DNA of 64,000 bases from Enterococcus casseliflavus NBRC 100478 (GCF_001544095.1 NZ_BCPT01000003.1:62001-126000), one strand, 5' to 3'. Counted from the stretch's first letter, positions 1 through 8,896 are shown. The notes: generated by a model not told the origin, from the sequence alone. Made by a program: numbers and translations.

Positions 1-1202
1 AGGGTCTCATAACCGACTAATAAATGGCTAGGCTGTACGGAGAGTACCAGTTGTTCTTGGCGAACTAGTGGCAGATCAGCGGCATCCATCACTTCCAAGT
101 GTTCCAAAGTATTGGCTTTGCCTTTAGAAAGCGGGTGAGCAGCAGCACTTTCTTGATAAAAGAGGAGTGCTTGTCGAATCGCTTCATCACCGATGGTATG
201 GATGCGCATCGGCCAGTCTTGCTGGTTGGCTTGTAAAATAAAGCGGCGCATCCGTTGAACATCGATCAACGGCATCCCGACATCACCAGCAAAATACGGT
301 GTTTCATATTCCTCTTTTAAAAAAGCCGTGTGCGTACTCGTCACACCATCAAAAAATTGTTTGACGCCGCCCATTTGTACTTTTTCGGAGCGATAAGTAC
401 GGTAAGTTTTTTTCAGTTGCGTGATGTCTTCTCGCATGGCTGGATAAAAGACAGCGCGCAAGGTCGCTTCTGCTTCTGTTTGCCGATAAAGAGTGGGGTA
501 GACCAAATCGTCCCAGCTTTCTCCTGTCAAGGCAACATCACCGATCGTCGTAATGCCGTATTGATTGAGCTGCTTCATATAGGTCAGAAAGGCAGCAGGG
601 CTTTGTGCTTGGAAAGACTGTAAGACCTTTGCTAAATAATGAATGGCGATCGCTTCTAAAAAGCAGCCGCTTAATTGTCCGCTGTTTTCGTCAAGCAGTG
701 CCTCGCCGCTGATCCCTGCTGGTAAGTTCTCAGGTGTGATCCCTAAAGCAGCGATCCCTTGGCTATTCAACCAAATACTGTGGGCATCACCTGAAATCAG
801 CATGACAGGCGTGTCGGCACAATAGTTGTCGATCGAATCTTTCGTCGGGTAGACTTGCTGACCGAAATCACTGCTGAACCAGCCGATGCCGATTTTCCAT
901 CCATGAGTGATGGGCAAGGCGGGCACTTGCTGGGCAACGGCTTCTTCTGTCACTCCCGTAAGATGGGTCAGTGCCCCTTGATGGAGTAATGCGGAAAGAT
1001 AAAAATGAACATGAGCATCAATAAAGCCTGGAATGATCATTTGTTCTTTGAGATCAATGACCTGGGTGTCTTCAGCAAGTGTTGGCAGCGCTGAAAGAGG
1101 ACCTACAGCCATGATTTTCTGGTCTTCTATCAGGAGAAAGCCCGCAAAAGTCGTTTTCGTTTTGGTATCAAAGATGTGTTCAGATTTTAGTAATAGTGAC
1201 AA
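1..1202 (-). CDS. Amidohydrolase family 3 (YtcJ-like), 3' end cut by window edge
   Basis: Metal-dependent amidohydrolase of the YtcJ/amidohydrolase-3 family; substrate unknown, probably cytoplasmic. About 400 codons are visible and the C-terminus lies outside the window. The N-terminal beta-strand region is followed by the metal-binding H-x-H in IDAHVHF (residues about 64 and 66). Later parts have the family motifs VKQFFDGVTS and RIHTIGDEA. The start is taken as TTG at 1200-1202, which directly abuts the stop codon of the upstream potD-like gene; the next in-frame ATG is internal to the conserved fold. The arrangement suggests translational coupling with the binding-protein gene, hinting that the importer and the hydrolase act on related amine or amide compounds, which is inference only. 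Confidence 0.8.
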   Translation of the reverse strand, partial: MSLLLKSEHIFDTKTKTTFAGFLLIEDQKIMAVGPLSALPTLAEDTQVIDLKEQMIIPGFIDAHVHFYLSALLHQGALTHLTGVTEEAVAQQVPALPITHGWKIGIGWFSSDFGQQVYPTKDSIDNYCADTPVMLISGDAHSIWLNSQGIAALGITPENLPAGISGEALLDENSGQLSGCFLEAIAIHYLAKVLQSFQAQSPAAFLTYMKQLNQYGITTIGDVALTGESWDDLVYPTLYRQTEAEATLRAVFYPAMREDITQLKKTYRTYRSEKVQMGGVKQFFDGVTSTHTAFLKEEYETPYFAGDVGMPLIDVQRMRRFILQANQQDWPMRIHTIGDEAIRQALLFYQESAAAHPLSKGKANTLEHLEVMDAADLPLVRQEQLVLSVQPSHLLVGYET

Positions 1203-2282
1203 TTATAATCCCAACTTCCATTCAAGGAAAAGGTCGTTATAAAGCTCAACCGCTTCTTTTCCTAAGTATTCATAATGTTCCATTTGTTCCATCGCACTTG
1301 GCTCAGGGTAGAAAGCCTTGTCAGCAGTCAGTTCTACTGGCAGCATGGCTTTGGCCGTTTCACTCGGCGTGGCGTAGCCCACGTATTCGGCATTTTGTGC
1401 GGCATTTTCTGGTCGCAGCATAAAATTGATGAAGGCGTAGGCTCCCTCAAGATTGCCAACGGTTTTCGGGATCGCAAAATTGTCTGTCCAAATCGCACCG
1501 CCGTCATTGGGAACGATATAGGTGACGGCAGGATTTTCCGCCATCACATAAGCGGCATCGCCCGAATATCCGATTCCTAAAGGGGCATCGTTGTTGATCA
1601 TCAAGGTTTTGATCTCGTCGGTCAAAACTGCTTTGACATTGGGACGGATACTTTCCAGCTTCTTCAAGGCTTTGGTGACCTTGGTCGGGTCTTTTTCATT
1701 TTGGGAAAGACCGAGCGTCTGTAACGCGATTCCTAAGGTTTCGCGAGCACCATCCACCATCAATACATCATTTTTAAATGCAGGGTCCCATAAATCACTC
1801 CAGCCATGGATCGAAGAAACATCAACTTCTTCAGTATTTGCCATGATTCCGATCGTGCCCCAAAAATAGGGGATCGAGTAGGTATTGTCAGGATCAAAGG
1901 CTTGATCCATCAAAAAAGGCGACAGATCTTCCGTTCCCGTCAATTTCTGATGGTCTAAAGGCACTAACAGTCCTTCTTCGATCATTTTCGGAATGATCGA
2001 TTCGCTAGGGAAAACCAAATCATAGCGCGAGCCGCCTTGTTTGATTTTCGTTTCCATCGCTTCGTTGGAGTCAAATGTATTATAAATCACTGAGTAACCA
2101 GTCTCAGTTTCGAATGTTTTGATCAATTCGGGGTCAATATATTCGCCCCAATTGTAAATAATCACTGTATTTTTGTCGGACGACGTTGCTGCCCCCGATT
2201 CTTTCGTTAACACCGAAGCACCTAAAAACAGCAACGCGGTGATGCCGATCACACCGCCAAAAAATACCCACAACCTTTTCAA
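1203..2282 (-). CDS. potD: PotD-like spermidine/putrescine-binding protein, orphan
   Basis: Extracellular solute-binding protein of the polyamine ABC importer family (359 aa). An N-terminal hydrophobic segment (about residues 4-24) is followed by the family hallmark YNWGEYIDPEL near residue 43, and the middle has the GYSGDAAYVM binding-site region. There is no lipobox cysteine after the hydrophobic segment, so it may be anchored by an uncleaved signal rather than by lipid. The start is TTG, with AAGGA eight bases upstream. In most Firmicutes potD is the last gene of potABCD; here no ATPase or permease gene precedes it, because the upstream neighbour is divergent. It must either use a transporter encoded elsewhere or serve as a sensor. 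Family assignment is firm, polyamine specificity is not. Confidence 0.88.
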   Translation of the reverse strand: MKRLWVFFGGVIGITALLFLGASVLTKESGAATSSDKNTVIIYNWGEYIDPELIKTFETETGYSVIYNTFDSNEAMETKIKQGGSRYDLVFPSESIIPKMIEEGLLVPLDHQKLTGTEDLSPFLMDQAFDPDNTYSIPYFWGTIGIMANTEEVDVSSIHGWSDLWDPAFKNDVLMVDGARETLGIALQTLGLSQNEKDPTKVTKALKKLESIRPNVKAVLTDEIKTLMINNDAPLGIGYSGDAAYVMAENPAVTYIVPNDGGAIWTDNFAIPKTVGNLEGAYAFINFMLRPENAAQNAEYVGYATPSETAKAMLPVELTADKAFYPEPSAMEQMEHYEYLGKEAVELYNDLFLEWKLGL

Positions 2283-2443
2283 TTCATCAATTCCTTCTTT
2301 CTCTACAATTTCGTATTTCTTGAGTAGCGTAATTGATTTTTAAAGAAAAGGCAATAAAAAAATGAAGAAAAAATAAACCCGTTTCTTTCAAGGCTTTGAA
2401 GGAGGAACGGCCAGGTGGCTGGGGCAGTTTCCAAACATATCAT

Positions 2444-2472
2444 TTGTCAAATTCCCTCCTTTTGCCTAAGCT
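2444..2472 (+). promoter_or_regulatory. Putative sigma-A promoter for the redox gene run
   Basis: TTGTCA and TAAGCT are separated by 17 bases, about 80 bases before the start at 2550. The -10 element is imperfect. The rest of the 2283-2549 divergent gap shows no other clear signal. Confidence 0.35.
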
Positions 2473-2549
2473 AGGGAAGTGAGAAATCAAGGGATGGAAA
2501 AACAGGAACCTCTCTTTGATGAAGAATGAATGTAAGGAGTGAAGCATCA

Positions 2550-3518
2550 ATGGAAACACGTGCTGTCGTTATTGAAGCCTATGGTGGAAAAGACCAATTA
2601 AAAGAAGCAACGGTCCAATTACCAGAATTAAAAGCAAATCAATTATTAGTCAAAGTTGCCGCAACATCCATCAACCCGATCGATTGGAAATTAAGAGAAG
2701 GCTATTTAAAACAAATGTTTCCGTGGGACTTCCCAATTATTTTAGGCTGGGATGTCGCAGGGGATATCGTAGAAATAGGTGCTGACGTGACAGAATTCAA
2801 AGTTGGTGATGCGATCTATGCCCGCCCTGAAACGACTCGTTTTGGGACGTATGCTGATTACGCCATCGTGGATGCTGAGTTAGCAGCGATCAAACCAGAA
2901 AACCAAAACTACGCAGAAGCAGCTGCAGTGCCATTAGCTGGTTTGACTGCTTACCAAGCGTTGTTTGAACACGGTCGTTTAAAAGAAGGGGAAAAAGTCT
3001 TGATCCATGCCGGAGCAGGCGGAGTTGGTACCTATGCGATCCAACTAGCAAAAGCAGCTGGCGCTTACGTCATCACGACGGCTAGTCCTCGTAACCATGA
3101 GTTATTGCAAAAACTTGGTGCCGATGAGATCATCGATTACCATACGACAGATTTTGAAGAAGTCTTGCAAGACATCGATTTGGTCTTTGATACGATGGGG
3201 GGCGACACCCAGAAGAAAAGTTTCACTGTCTTAAAACCTAAGGGCCGTCTGATCTCAATTTTGAGTATTGAAGACGAAGACTTGGCAAAAGAAAAAGACA
3301 TCTTCGCCAAAGCAATTTGGTTACGAACCAACGGCAAACAATTGGCAGAATTGACAGAGCTGATCGAAGCAGAAAAAGTCAACAGTGTCATCGGTGCAAC
3401 CTTCCCATTGACGGCACAAGGAATTTACGATGCCCACGCATTGAGTGAGACACACCATGCAGTCGGCAAGATCGTTATTGAAAATCAAGACAATTTCATC
3501 AGCCAGGACGCAGAATAA
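2550..3518 (+). CDS. NADP-dependent quinone-type oxidoreductase (MDR superfamily)
   Basis: Medium-chain dehydrogenase/reductase of the zinc-free quinone oxidoreductase type (322 aa). The GroES-like N-terminal domain contains SINPIDWKLREG and GWDVAGDIVEIG. The Rossmann domain has the NADP-binding stretch HAGAGGVGTYAIQLAKAAG near residues 150-170. No cysteine/histidine zinc-site pattern is seen. The chosen ATG at 2550 has AAGGAG ten bases upstream; an in-frame ATG 24 bases earlier has no ribosome site. Likely role: NADPH-dependent reduction of quinones or reactive carbonyls in the cytoplasm. The next gene follows after 14 bases and is probably co-transcribed. Confidence 0.92.
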   Translation: METRAVVIEAYGGKDQLKEATVQLPELKANQLLVKVAATSINPIDWKLREGYLKQMFPWDFPIILGWDVAGDIVEIGADVTEFKVGDAIYARPETTRFGTYADYAIVDAELAAIKPENQNYAEAAAVPLAGLTAYQALFEHGRLKEGEKVLIHAGAGGVGTYAIQLAKAAGAYVITTASPRNHELLQKLGADEIIDYHTTDFEEVLQDIDLVFDTMGGDTQKKSFTVLKPKGRLISILSIEDEDLAKEKDIFAKAIWLRTNGKQLAELTELIEAEKVNSVIGATFPLTAQGIYDAHALSETHHAVGKIVIENQDNFISQDAE

Positions 3519-3532
3519 AGGAGGCTGAACCG

Positions 3533-3895
3533 ATGCGCTTATGGCATGAAGCGCTGATACCTGCTTTGCCTCGGCAGCAGCTGTTAGGCCAGCATCGTGA
3601 AGCAGCAGCCTTACGGGGGCTAGGCTGGGGTAAGAAGCACGCAACCGTCGATTACGTTTTTACCCATCCGCCCTATAAATTGTTTCAATACCATCAGTTA
3701 GTGCTGGATGAAATGACCTATCGAGGCTATCGGCCAGCACCTGAATGGTACGATCCAGCGTATCGTGGCAAAAATCTGCCGCTGGAACCCTCCGTTCAAG
3801 CTGTTCCTTTGACTACGCCGATCTATCCAGAACATGATGAAGCATACTTGGAAGAATGCTTAGTGAATCTCCATAGTAAAGGGATCTATCTTTAA
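3533..3895 (+). CDS. Pyrimidine dimer DNA glycosylase family protein (TIGR02328-like)
   Basis: Small protein (120 aa) of the family annotated as pyrimidine dimer DNA glycosylase/endonuclease V-like (Pyr_excise, TIGR02328). The recognisable block is MRLWHEALIPALPRQQLLGQ followed by HREAAALRG and WGKKHATVDYVF. Predicted activity is excision of damaged pyrimidines, but many members are uncharacterised and the catalytic residue of T4 endonuclease V has not been verified here. A strong AAAGGAGG precedes the ATG. It sits in an apparent operon with the preceding reductase and is closed by a terminator. Confidence 0.85.
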   Translation: MRLWHEALIPALPRQQLLGQHREAAALRGLGWGKKHATVDYVFTHPPYKLFQYHQLVLDEMTYRGYRPAPEWYDPAYRGKNLPLEPSVQAVPLTTPIYPEHDEAYLEECLVNLHSKGIYL

Positions 3896-3900
3896 AGACC

Positions 3901-3938
3901 AAACACTTTCCTGAATTTTTGTTCGGGAAAGTGTTTTT
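3901..3938 (+). terminator. Rho-independent terminator
   Basis: AACACTTTCC pairs with GGGAAAGTGTT and is followed by a run of seven T. It closes the two-gene unit 2550-3895. Confidence 0.85.
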
Positions 3939-3956
3939 TTGCTTTAAAATTGGCAA

Positions 3957-3971
3957 CTTACAAAAAGTAAG
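3957..3971. promoter_or_regulatory. Short palindrome CTTAC-N5-GTAAG, possible operator
   Basis: CTTAC and GTAAG flank five A's about 75 bases before the flavoprotein start. TTAC-N-GTAA palindromes of this kind are bound by some HxlR/MarR-type redox regulators in Firmicutes. The fit to a redox gene is suggestive, but no regulator is encoded nearby. Confidence 0.3.
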
Positions 3972-4047
3972 CATATTGTTCGCAACTTTTTTTGTTCCTT
4001 GTTATAGTGAGAACAGAGAATCAGTAATGAGAAATGAGGAAAAGAAA

Positions 4048-5109
4048 ATGACCATCAATCACAGAAATCTTGAATTTGGGTTAGATACGTTTGGCGATCT
4101 AGCCTTTGATGATACAACGAAAGAACGGATCAGTTATAGCGAATCGTTGCGCAATATCGTGGCAGAAGGGAAATTAGCCGATGAAGTCGGCATCGATGTC
4201 ATTGCCTTAGGGGAGCACCATCGGGAAGAATATTCGATCTCAAGTCCTGATACGGTACTAGCGGCTTTAGCGATGGTTACCAATACCATCAAATTAGGTA
4301 CCGGTGTAACTGTCTTGAGTTCGGATGATCCCGTGCGGGTCTACGAACGGTTTGCGACCGTTGACGCGTTGTCGAACGGTCGTGCACAAATCATGCTGGG
4401 ACGAGGATCTTTTACTGAATCATTCCCTCTATTCGGCTATGACTTGCAAGATTATGAAGAACTATTTGAAGAAAAAACAGCGATGTTTAGTGAACTGAGA
4501 AAAGGCAAACCATTAACTTGGGAAGGCAAGTTCACGCAATCCTTAAAAAATGCCGACGTTTTTCCAAAAATCGAGGGACACCAATTAGATACCTATGTAG
4601 GTGTCGGTGGAACCCCTGAATCGATCATTCGTGCCGTCCGTTATGGGTTTCCCGTTATGTTAGCGATCATCGGTGGCGAGCCTGCTCGTTTTGCGCCCTA
4701 TGTTGATCTGTATAAAAAGGCAGCGCAGCAATTGGGGCAACCGATTTTGCCAATCGGCATGCACTCCCATGGTGTGATCGCCGACACCGACGAAGAAGCC
4801 TATGAAATCGGCTGGAACTACATCAAAAAGAGCATGGACAAAATCGGTCTTGATCGCGGCTGGCCAGCCATGAGCAAAGAGCGCTTTGACTTTGAAGTCG
4901 AACATGGATCTTACTATGTAGGCAGTCCAGAAACCGTAGCGCAAAAAATCGCCCGTATGATGCCGCAAGTCGGTGTAGAACGCTTTGATCTGGTTTACGG
5001 TACTGGCGGACAGCTGCAAAAAGACCGTTTCAAAACGATTGAATTGTATGGAACCAAAGTGATTCCACGGGTGAAAGAATTGTTGGCAGCAGGTGATAGC
5101 AATGCCTAA
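4048..5109 (+). CDS. Luciferase-like (LLM class) flavin-dependent oxidoreductase
   Basis: Predicted FMN-dependent monooxygenase/reductase of the luciferase-like TIM-barrel family (353 aa). Typical features are LEFGLDTFGD at the N-terminus, ALGEHHREEYSISSPD near residues 55-70, the LGTGVTVLSSDDPVRVYER block, and a GSPETVAQKI segment near the C-terminus. The start ATG at 4048 has GAGGA seven bases upstream; an upstream in-frame ATG lacks a site. The physiological substrate is unknown. The gene overlaps the next by eight bases, so the two are translationally coupled and may form a flavin/NADPH redox pair. Confidence 0.9.
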   Translation: MTINHRNLEFGLDTFGDLAFDDTTKERISYSESLRNIVAEGKLADEVGIDVIALGEHHREEYSISSPDTVLAALAMVTNTIKLGTGVTVLSSDDPVRVYERFATVDALSNGRAQIMLGRGSFTESFPLFGYDLQDYEELFEEKTAMFSELRKGKPLTWEGKFTQSLKNADVFPKIEGHQLDTYVGVGGTPESIIRAVRYGFPVMLAIIGGEPARFAPYVDLYKKAAQQLGQPILPIGMHSHGVIADTDEEAYEIGWNYIKKSMDKIGLDRGWPAMSKERFDFEVEHGSYYVGSPETVAQKIARMMPQVGVERFDLVYGTGGQLQKDRFKTIELYGTKVIPRVKELLAAGDSNA

Positions 5110-5818
5110 AACCATCGGTATTTTAGGCGCAGGCAAGTTAGGCTTAGCACTCGCAAATCTTGGTGCCCAGGCGGGCTATCGGGTCTTGATCGCCAGTACG
5201 AAGCCAGCAGAAAAAATCGCCTTGTCCGTTTCTGTGTTGGCTCCGGGAGCGATCGCAAAAAATGCCGTTGAGGTGATGACAGAAGCCCAAACGATCCTTT
5301 TGGCAATCCCATTGAGTAAGTACCAACAGCTGCCAGCAGAAGCTTTGGCTGGCAAGCTAGTGATCGATGCCATGAATTATTGGTGGGAAGTCGATGGCAA
5401 AGAAACAGAATACTCATCCATCGAGCAGACTTCTTCGGAACGTGTGCAACGCTATTTTTCCCAAAGTAAAGTAGTCAAAGGATTCAATCATATGGGGTAC
5501 CACGATATCCAAGAGGAATCCTTGCTGACGAGAACGGCTGCTCGAGGAACTGCCAAAAAAGCCATCGCCATTGCTGGTGATGACCAAACCGCCCTCGATC
5601 AGATAGCAGAAATCGTTGCTGCCTTCGGCTTTGATCCCTTTCCTATCGGTGCTTTAGCTAATGGCATCATGTTAGAACCCGGCAGTCCTTTCTTTGGTGC
5701 CAATCAAACCAAAGAGGGATTGACGGCATTGATGAAGGCGTTTTGGAGCAGTGAGAAAGGGCAAGCGTTTCTGGCGCGTCCTTCCGCTGTGAGTAACAAG
5801 CAGCAGGTTCCTCAGTAA
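5102..5818 (+). CDS. F420H2:NADP oxidoreductase-like NAD(P)-binding protein
   Basis: Rossmann-fold protein (238 aa) with the dinucleotide motif GILGAGKLGLALANLGAQAG at residues 5-24, related to NADPH-dependent F420 reductase-like proteins. Enterococci do not make F420, so it more probably uses another flavin or serves as a general NADP oxidoreductase. The ATG at 5102 lies inside the end of the upstream flavoprotein gene, behind a GGTGAT site. The C-terminal half has VVKGFNHMGYHDIQ and the conserved PGSPFFGANQTKEGL region. Function beyond redox is inferred. Confidence 0.85.
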   Translation: MPKTIGILGAGKLGLALANLGAQAGYRVLIASTKPAEKIALSVSVLAPGAIAKNAVEVMTEAQTILLAIPLSKYQQLPAEALAGKLVIDAMNYWWEVDGKETEYSSIEQTSSERVQRYFSQSKVVKGFNHMGYHDIQEESLLTRTAARGTAKKAIAIAGDDQTALDQIAEIVAAFGFDPFPIGALANGIMLEPGSPFFGANQTKEGLTALMKAFWSSEKGQAFLARPSAVSNKQQVPQ

Positions 5819-5856
5819 AAGAGCCGGCTCCACGTACGGCTGGATACGATAAAAAC

Positions 5857-5889
5857 AACCCTCTTCTCAAAAAAAGAAGAGGGTTTTTC
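5857..5889 (+). terminator. Rho-independent terminator
   Basis: CCCTCTTCT pairs with AGAAGAGGG around an A-rich loop, followed by five T. Ends the 4048-5818 unit. Confidence 0.85.
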
Positions 5890-6054
5890 CCATCCAGTCA
5901 AATCAGCACGTGGTCGCTAAAAAATACAATGTGATTGTTACGATTGTGATTCGTAAGCAGTGGTTGTTACGTTTACGTCTCTGCCAGACGTTCCATAGTG
6001 TACATATTAGCCTGTACCTGCTTTGTGCTCGCCTTTGACACCCACCCATGTTTG

Positions 6055-6507
6055 TTAAAGATCGACTAGCCAGTTGGTTTGTTGGATCTTTCCATCTAAT
6101 TCTCGCAGCTGTTTGGCGGTCGTATTCAATTGCTCCGTTAGCGTTTTTGTATCGATCGTGCGCACCAGTCGAATTTCGTTGCGACCCATTCGGGGAGCTG
6201 CTTTGGTTTCATCCAGTGCTTGCGTAAGCAGTGCATGCTTGCGGCGCAGCTGTTCTCGCTGTTCTAGTGCTTCCATCAGCAATAACGCACTATCTGCTAA
6301 AGAGGCAGTCGCATTTTTCCGATTGATGGCTACGACTAATTCTGAATACTGTTGATTGATCTCATCGTATTCCTTGAACAATTCTGTGATACTACGATCC
6401 AAGGTATCGCCTTCTTGGACTAACACACTGCTAGAGATTTCGTTGCGCAATTGAAACAGACGATTGTTCAAATCTCGTCTTAAAAGTAACGCTTCTGCTA
6501 ATTTCAT
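6055..6507 (-). CDS. DIP1984 family protein
   Basis: Helical cytoplasmic protein (150 aa) matching the DIP1984 family, whose function is not established. It is mostly charged amphipathic helix, opening with MKLAEALLLRRDLNNRLFQL and including the repeated LREL/LRRK-type heptads expected of a coiled coil. The family length is about 150 residues, so the gene looks intact. An AAGGAG-like site precedes the ATG. It is monocistronic and divergent from the T-box-controlled oppA gene. Confidence 0.85.
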   Translation of the reverse strand: MKLAEALLLRRDLNNRLFQLRNEISSSVLVQEGDTLDRSITELFKEYDEINQQYSELVVAINRKNATASLADSALLLMEALEQREQLRRKHALLTQALDETKAAPRMGRNEIRLVRTIDTKTLTEQLNTTAKQLRELDGKIQQTNWLVDL

Positions 6508-6642
6508 TTTGGCACACTCCTTTTTACAAATGAGAAGGCTTATCTAGTTCTTATCCTAGAGAAGAACGTGACGAAAGGCAAGCAAGACGCAAAACAAGCT
6601 CTGATAGAAAAATCATAAAAAACTGAATATTCGCAATTCTTG

Positions 6643-6671
6643 TTGACTTCCAAAAACACCAATAGTATACT
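6643..6671 (+). promoter_or_regulatory. Promoter of the oppA T-box transcript
   Basis: TTGACT, 17-base spacer and TATACT, located just before the structured leader. Confidence 0.7.
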
Positions 6672-6677
6672 TTAAAA

Positions 6678-6996
6678 CAATCATGAAATAGACAAAAAAA
6701 CGTCATTTACCTGTTTTTTAGATAAAAAGAAAGACGATGAAGAGAAGAGTAGCTTTGGAATCTGTTAGAAGAGAACCCGGATGGTGAGAAAGGGCAGCAG
6801 AAAAAAAGTGAAGATGAGCTCTGAGTGATCTGATTTGTTCACGCAAATCAGACGGAAAGCAGCCGTTACCGTGCCAAGTATCTTAGCGTACTGTTGAGGT
6901 GCCATTTGTGAGAATGGTGCGAAAAAGGGTGGTAACACGAAAATCTCGTCCCTTTGTTTGTCAAAGTTGATAAGCAAAGGGATGAGGTTTTTTCTT
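6678..6996 (+). ncRNA. T-box riboswitch, probable methionine specifier
   Basis: The leader shows a stem I start (GATGAAGAGAAGAGTAGC), the apical GGATGGTGAGAA loop, the T-box antiterminator sequence GGGTGGTAACACG at 6927-6939, and a terminator made by CTCGTCCCTTTG and CAAAGGGATGAG with a following T-run (6945-6992). In the specifier region the context TGAAGATGAG at 6810-6819 matches TGAAAATGAC of the second leader in this window, placing ATG (6814-6816) at the specifier position. This predicts induction by uncharged tRNA-Met. The T-box is certain; the specifier is inferred by eye. Confidence 0.88.
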
Positions 6997-7068
6997 TTTA
7001 TCGTTGAATGCGTTTTTTGCTGTCATGAAAAACACTTGCGTTGGTTGCGCAATCACATAGGAGGAAGA

Positions 7069-8721
7069 ATGAAAATGATCTGGAAGAAGCGTTTATTGGT
7101 TGCAGCAGGAGTGATTGGGTTGACCCTTTCTGGCTGCACGACAACAGGAAATACCGAGGGATCAGAGGCTGAAACTAACGGTGCGCCGAATCAAGCGATT
7201 GCGGTGAGTCTACCAGCTGAGCTGACGACTCTCGATACGACCCAAACGACGGATAAAGCAACGTTTACCATCGTACAACATTTATTCGAAGGGCTCTACC
7301 GTTTCGATGAAAACAGTGAACCAGTTCCAGGCTTGGCAGAAGGAGTCGAAATCAGTGAAGATGGCAAAACCTATACCTTTACTTTGCGAGACGATGCGAA
7401 GTGGAGCAATGGCGAAGCGATCACTTCGGCTGACTTTGCTTATGCGTGGAAAAAGTTAGTTGATCCAGCAACGATGGGACCAAACGCCTATTTGTTGGAT
7501 AATGTAGTCAATAGTAAAGACATTCGTGAAGGCAATGCAGACGTAGAAACGATTGGTCTGGAAACCCCAGATGACGCGACCTTTATCGTACAGTTGGAGC
7601 AGCCGCAGCCTTCGTTTTTATCCTTGATTTCCATCGGCTGGTTGGCACCGCAAAATCAAGCCTTTGTTGAAGAAAAAGGCGAGACCTATGCCCGGACAAG
7701 TGAAGATTTGTTGTATTCTGGTCCCTTTACTTTAACCGATTGGCAACAGACAGGAGACGAGTGGACGCTAGTGAAAAACGACCAATACTACGATGCTGAT
7801 GTCGTTCAATTGGAGGAAATCAAAGGCTCCACCATCAAAGAAGAAAATACGGGGATCCAATTGTTTGAAAGCGGCGACCTTGATTTGCAAAAAATCAGCG
7901 GGATCTACGTCCAACAATACGGGGACAATGAAGAACTAGTTACGCAAAACGATGTGGCGAACTTTTTCTTAGACTTCAATAAAACCGCCAACGATGCCTT
8001 AGCAAATGTTCATGTGCGTAAAGCAATCGCGTTGGCGATCGACAAAGAAAGTCTCGTGGATAATGTGTTGAACGATGGAGCGAAAGTTTTAAATGGATTG
8101 ATCCCTACTGGCTTAGCTGCGAATCCAAATACTGGCGAAGATTTTCGAGCATATAGCGGTGATTATAATCTGTATGATTTAGAGGCTGCCAAGGAAGAGT
8201 GGGAAAAAGCCCAAGCGGAAATTGGTGAAAGTACGACGCTGCGTTTATTAGTGACAGATGATGACAATGGTCAAAAAATCGGGGAGTACTTGCAAAGCCA
8301 ACTGCAAGAAAACTTGCCAGGCTTGTCGATCTCCATCAACAAACAGCCACGTGCCAGCTTAAATCAATCAAGAGCAAATAGTGATTATGAGCTTTCCGTT
8401 TCTGGCTGGATCGCTGGAAGCAGTGACATGGATATGTTCTTTATCTTATACAAAAACGGCGCTTCCTTTAATTACGGCGGCTATGTCAATGAAGAATATA
8501 CGGCGTTGACGGAAGATGCGCGCACCGTTCATGCCAATGACCCCGATCAATATTTTGAAGATTACAAAGCGGCAGAAGAAATTTTGTTGGAACAAGATGC
8601 TGCGCAAGTCCCTCTTTACCAAAGTGCTTCAAATTATTTGATCAAATCAAATGTTAAAGACATCCAATTCCCAGCTTATGGTGCGCATTTCTTTTTCCGC
8701 ACCGCCTATGTTAGTGAATAA
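7069..8721 (+). CDS. Oligopeptide ABC transporter substrate-binding lipoprotein (OppA family)
   Basis: Extracellular peptide-binding lipoprotein of SBP family 5 (550 aa). A lysine-rich signal is followed by the lipobox LTLSGC near residue 23, then family motifs PAELTTLDTTQTTDKAT and NGEAITSADFAYAWKKLVDP. The ATG at 7069 follows AGGAGG by four bases; a second ATG two codons later is a possible alternative. It has no permease or ATPase partner here, so it probably feeds an Opp system encoded elsewhere. Control by a probable methionine T-box implies that it supplies methionine-containing peptides. Confidence 0.92.
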   Translation: MKMIWKKRLLVAAGVIGLTLSGCTTTGNTEGSEAETNGAPNQAIAVSLPAELTTLDTTQTTDKATFTIVQHLFEGLYRFDENSEPVPGLAEGVEISEDGKTYTFTLRDDAKWSNGEAITSADFAYAWKKLVDPATMGPNAYLLDNVVNSKDIREGNADVETIGLETPDDATFIVQLEQPQPSFLSLISIGWLAPQNQAFVEEKGETYARTSEDLLYSGPFTLTDWQQTGDEWTLVKNDQYYDADVVQLEEIKGSTIKEENTGIQLFESGDLDLQKISGIYVQQYGDNEELVTQNDVANFFLDFNKTANDALANVHVRKAIALAIDKESLVDNVLNDGAKVLNGLIPTGLAANPNTGEDFRAYSGDYNLYDLEAAKEEWEKAQAEIGESTTLRLLVTDDDNGQKIGEYLQSQLQENLPGLSISINKQPRASLNQSRANSDYELSVSGWIAGSSDMDMFFILYKNGASFNYGGYVNEEYTALTEDARTVHANDPDQYFEDYKAAEEILLEQDAAQVPLYQSASNYLIKSNVKDIQFPAYGAHFFFRTAYVSE

Positions 8722-8740
8722 GGGGAAAAATAGTTGAATG

Positions 8741-8777
8741 AAACGCGCATGTTTATTCGATGAACATGCGCGTTTTG
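8741..8777 (+). terminator. Rho-independent terminator of oppA
   Basis: AACGCGCATGTT pairs with AACATGCGCGTT, followed by TTTT. Confidence 0.8.
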
Positions 8778-8782
8778 CAACA

Positions 8783-8812
8783 AAAAAAGCAGTTCAGAAA
8801 GCTGAACTGCTA
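8783..8812 (-). terminator. Terminator of the tRNA-Leu transcript
   Basis: On the minus strand AGCAGTTCAG pairs with CTGAACTGCT and is followed by seven T, immediately 3' of the tRNA. Confidence 0.8.
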
Positions 8813-8814
8813 AA

Positions 8815-8896
8815 TGCGGAAGATGGGAGTTGAACCCACACGAGATAAACTCACACGCGCCTGAAGCGTGCGCGTCTGCCATTCCGCCACTTCCGC
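8815..8896 (-). tRNA. tRNA-Leu (anticodon CAG)
   Basis: Acceptor strands GCGGAAG and CTTCCGC close the fold. The anticodon stem CACGC/GCGTG holds the loop TTCAGGC, giving anticodon CAG, which reads CUG. A long variable arm and the T-arm GGGTTCAACTCCC fit class II tRNA-Leu. The 3' CCA is not encoded. It stands alone on the minus strand with its own terminator. Confidence 0.93.

Noticed and set aside
2283-2345. Remnant of potC before the orphan potD
   Set aside because: The upstream in-frame codons are open for only about 20 residues after a TAA, and nothing in them resembles a permease C-terminus.
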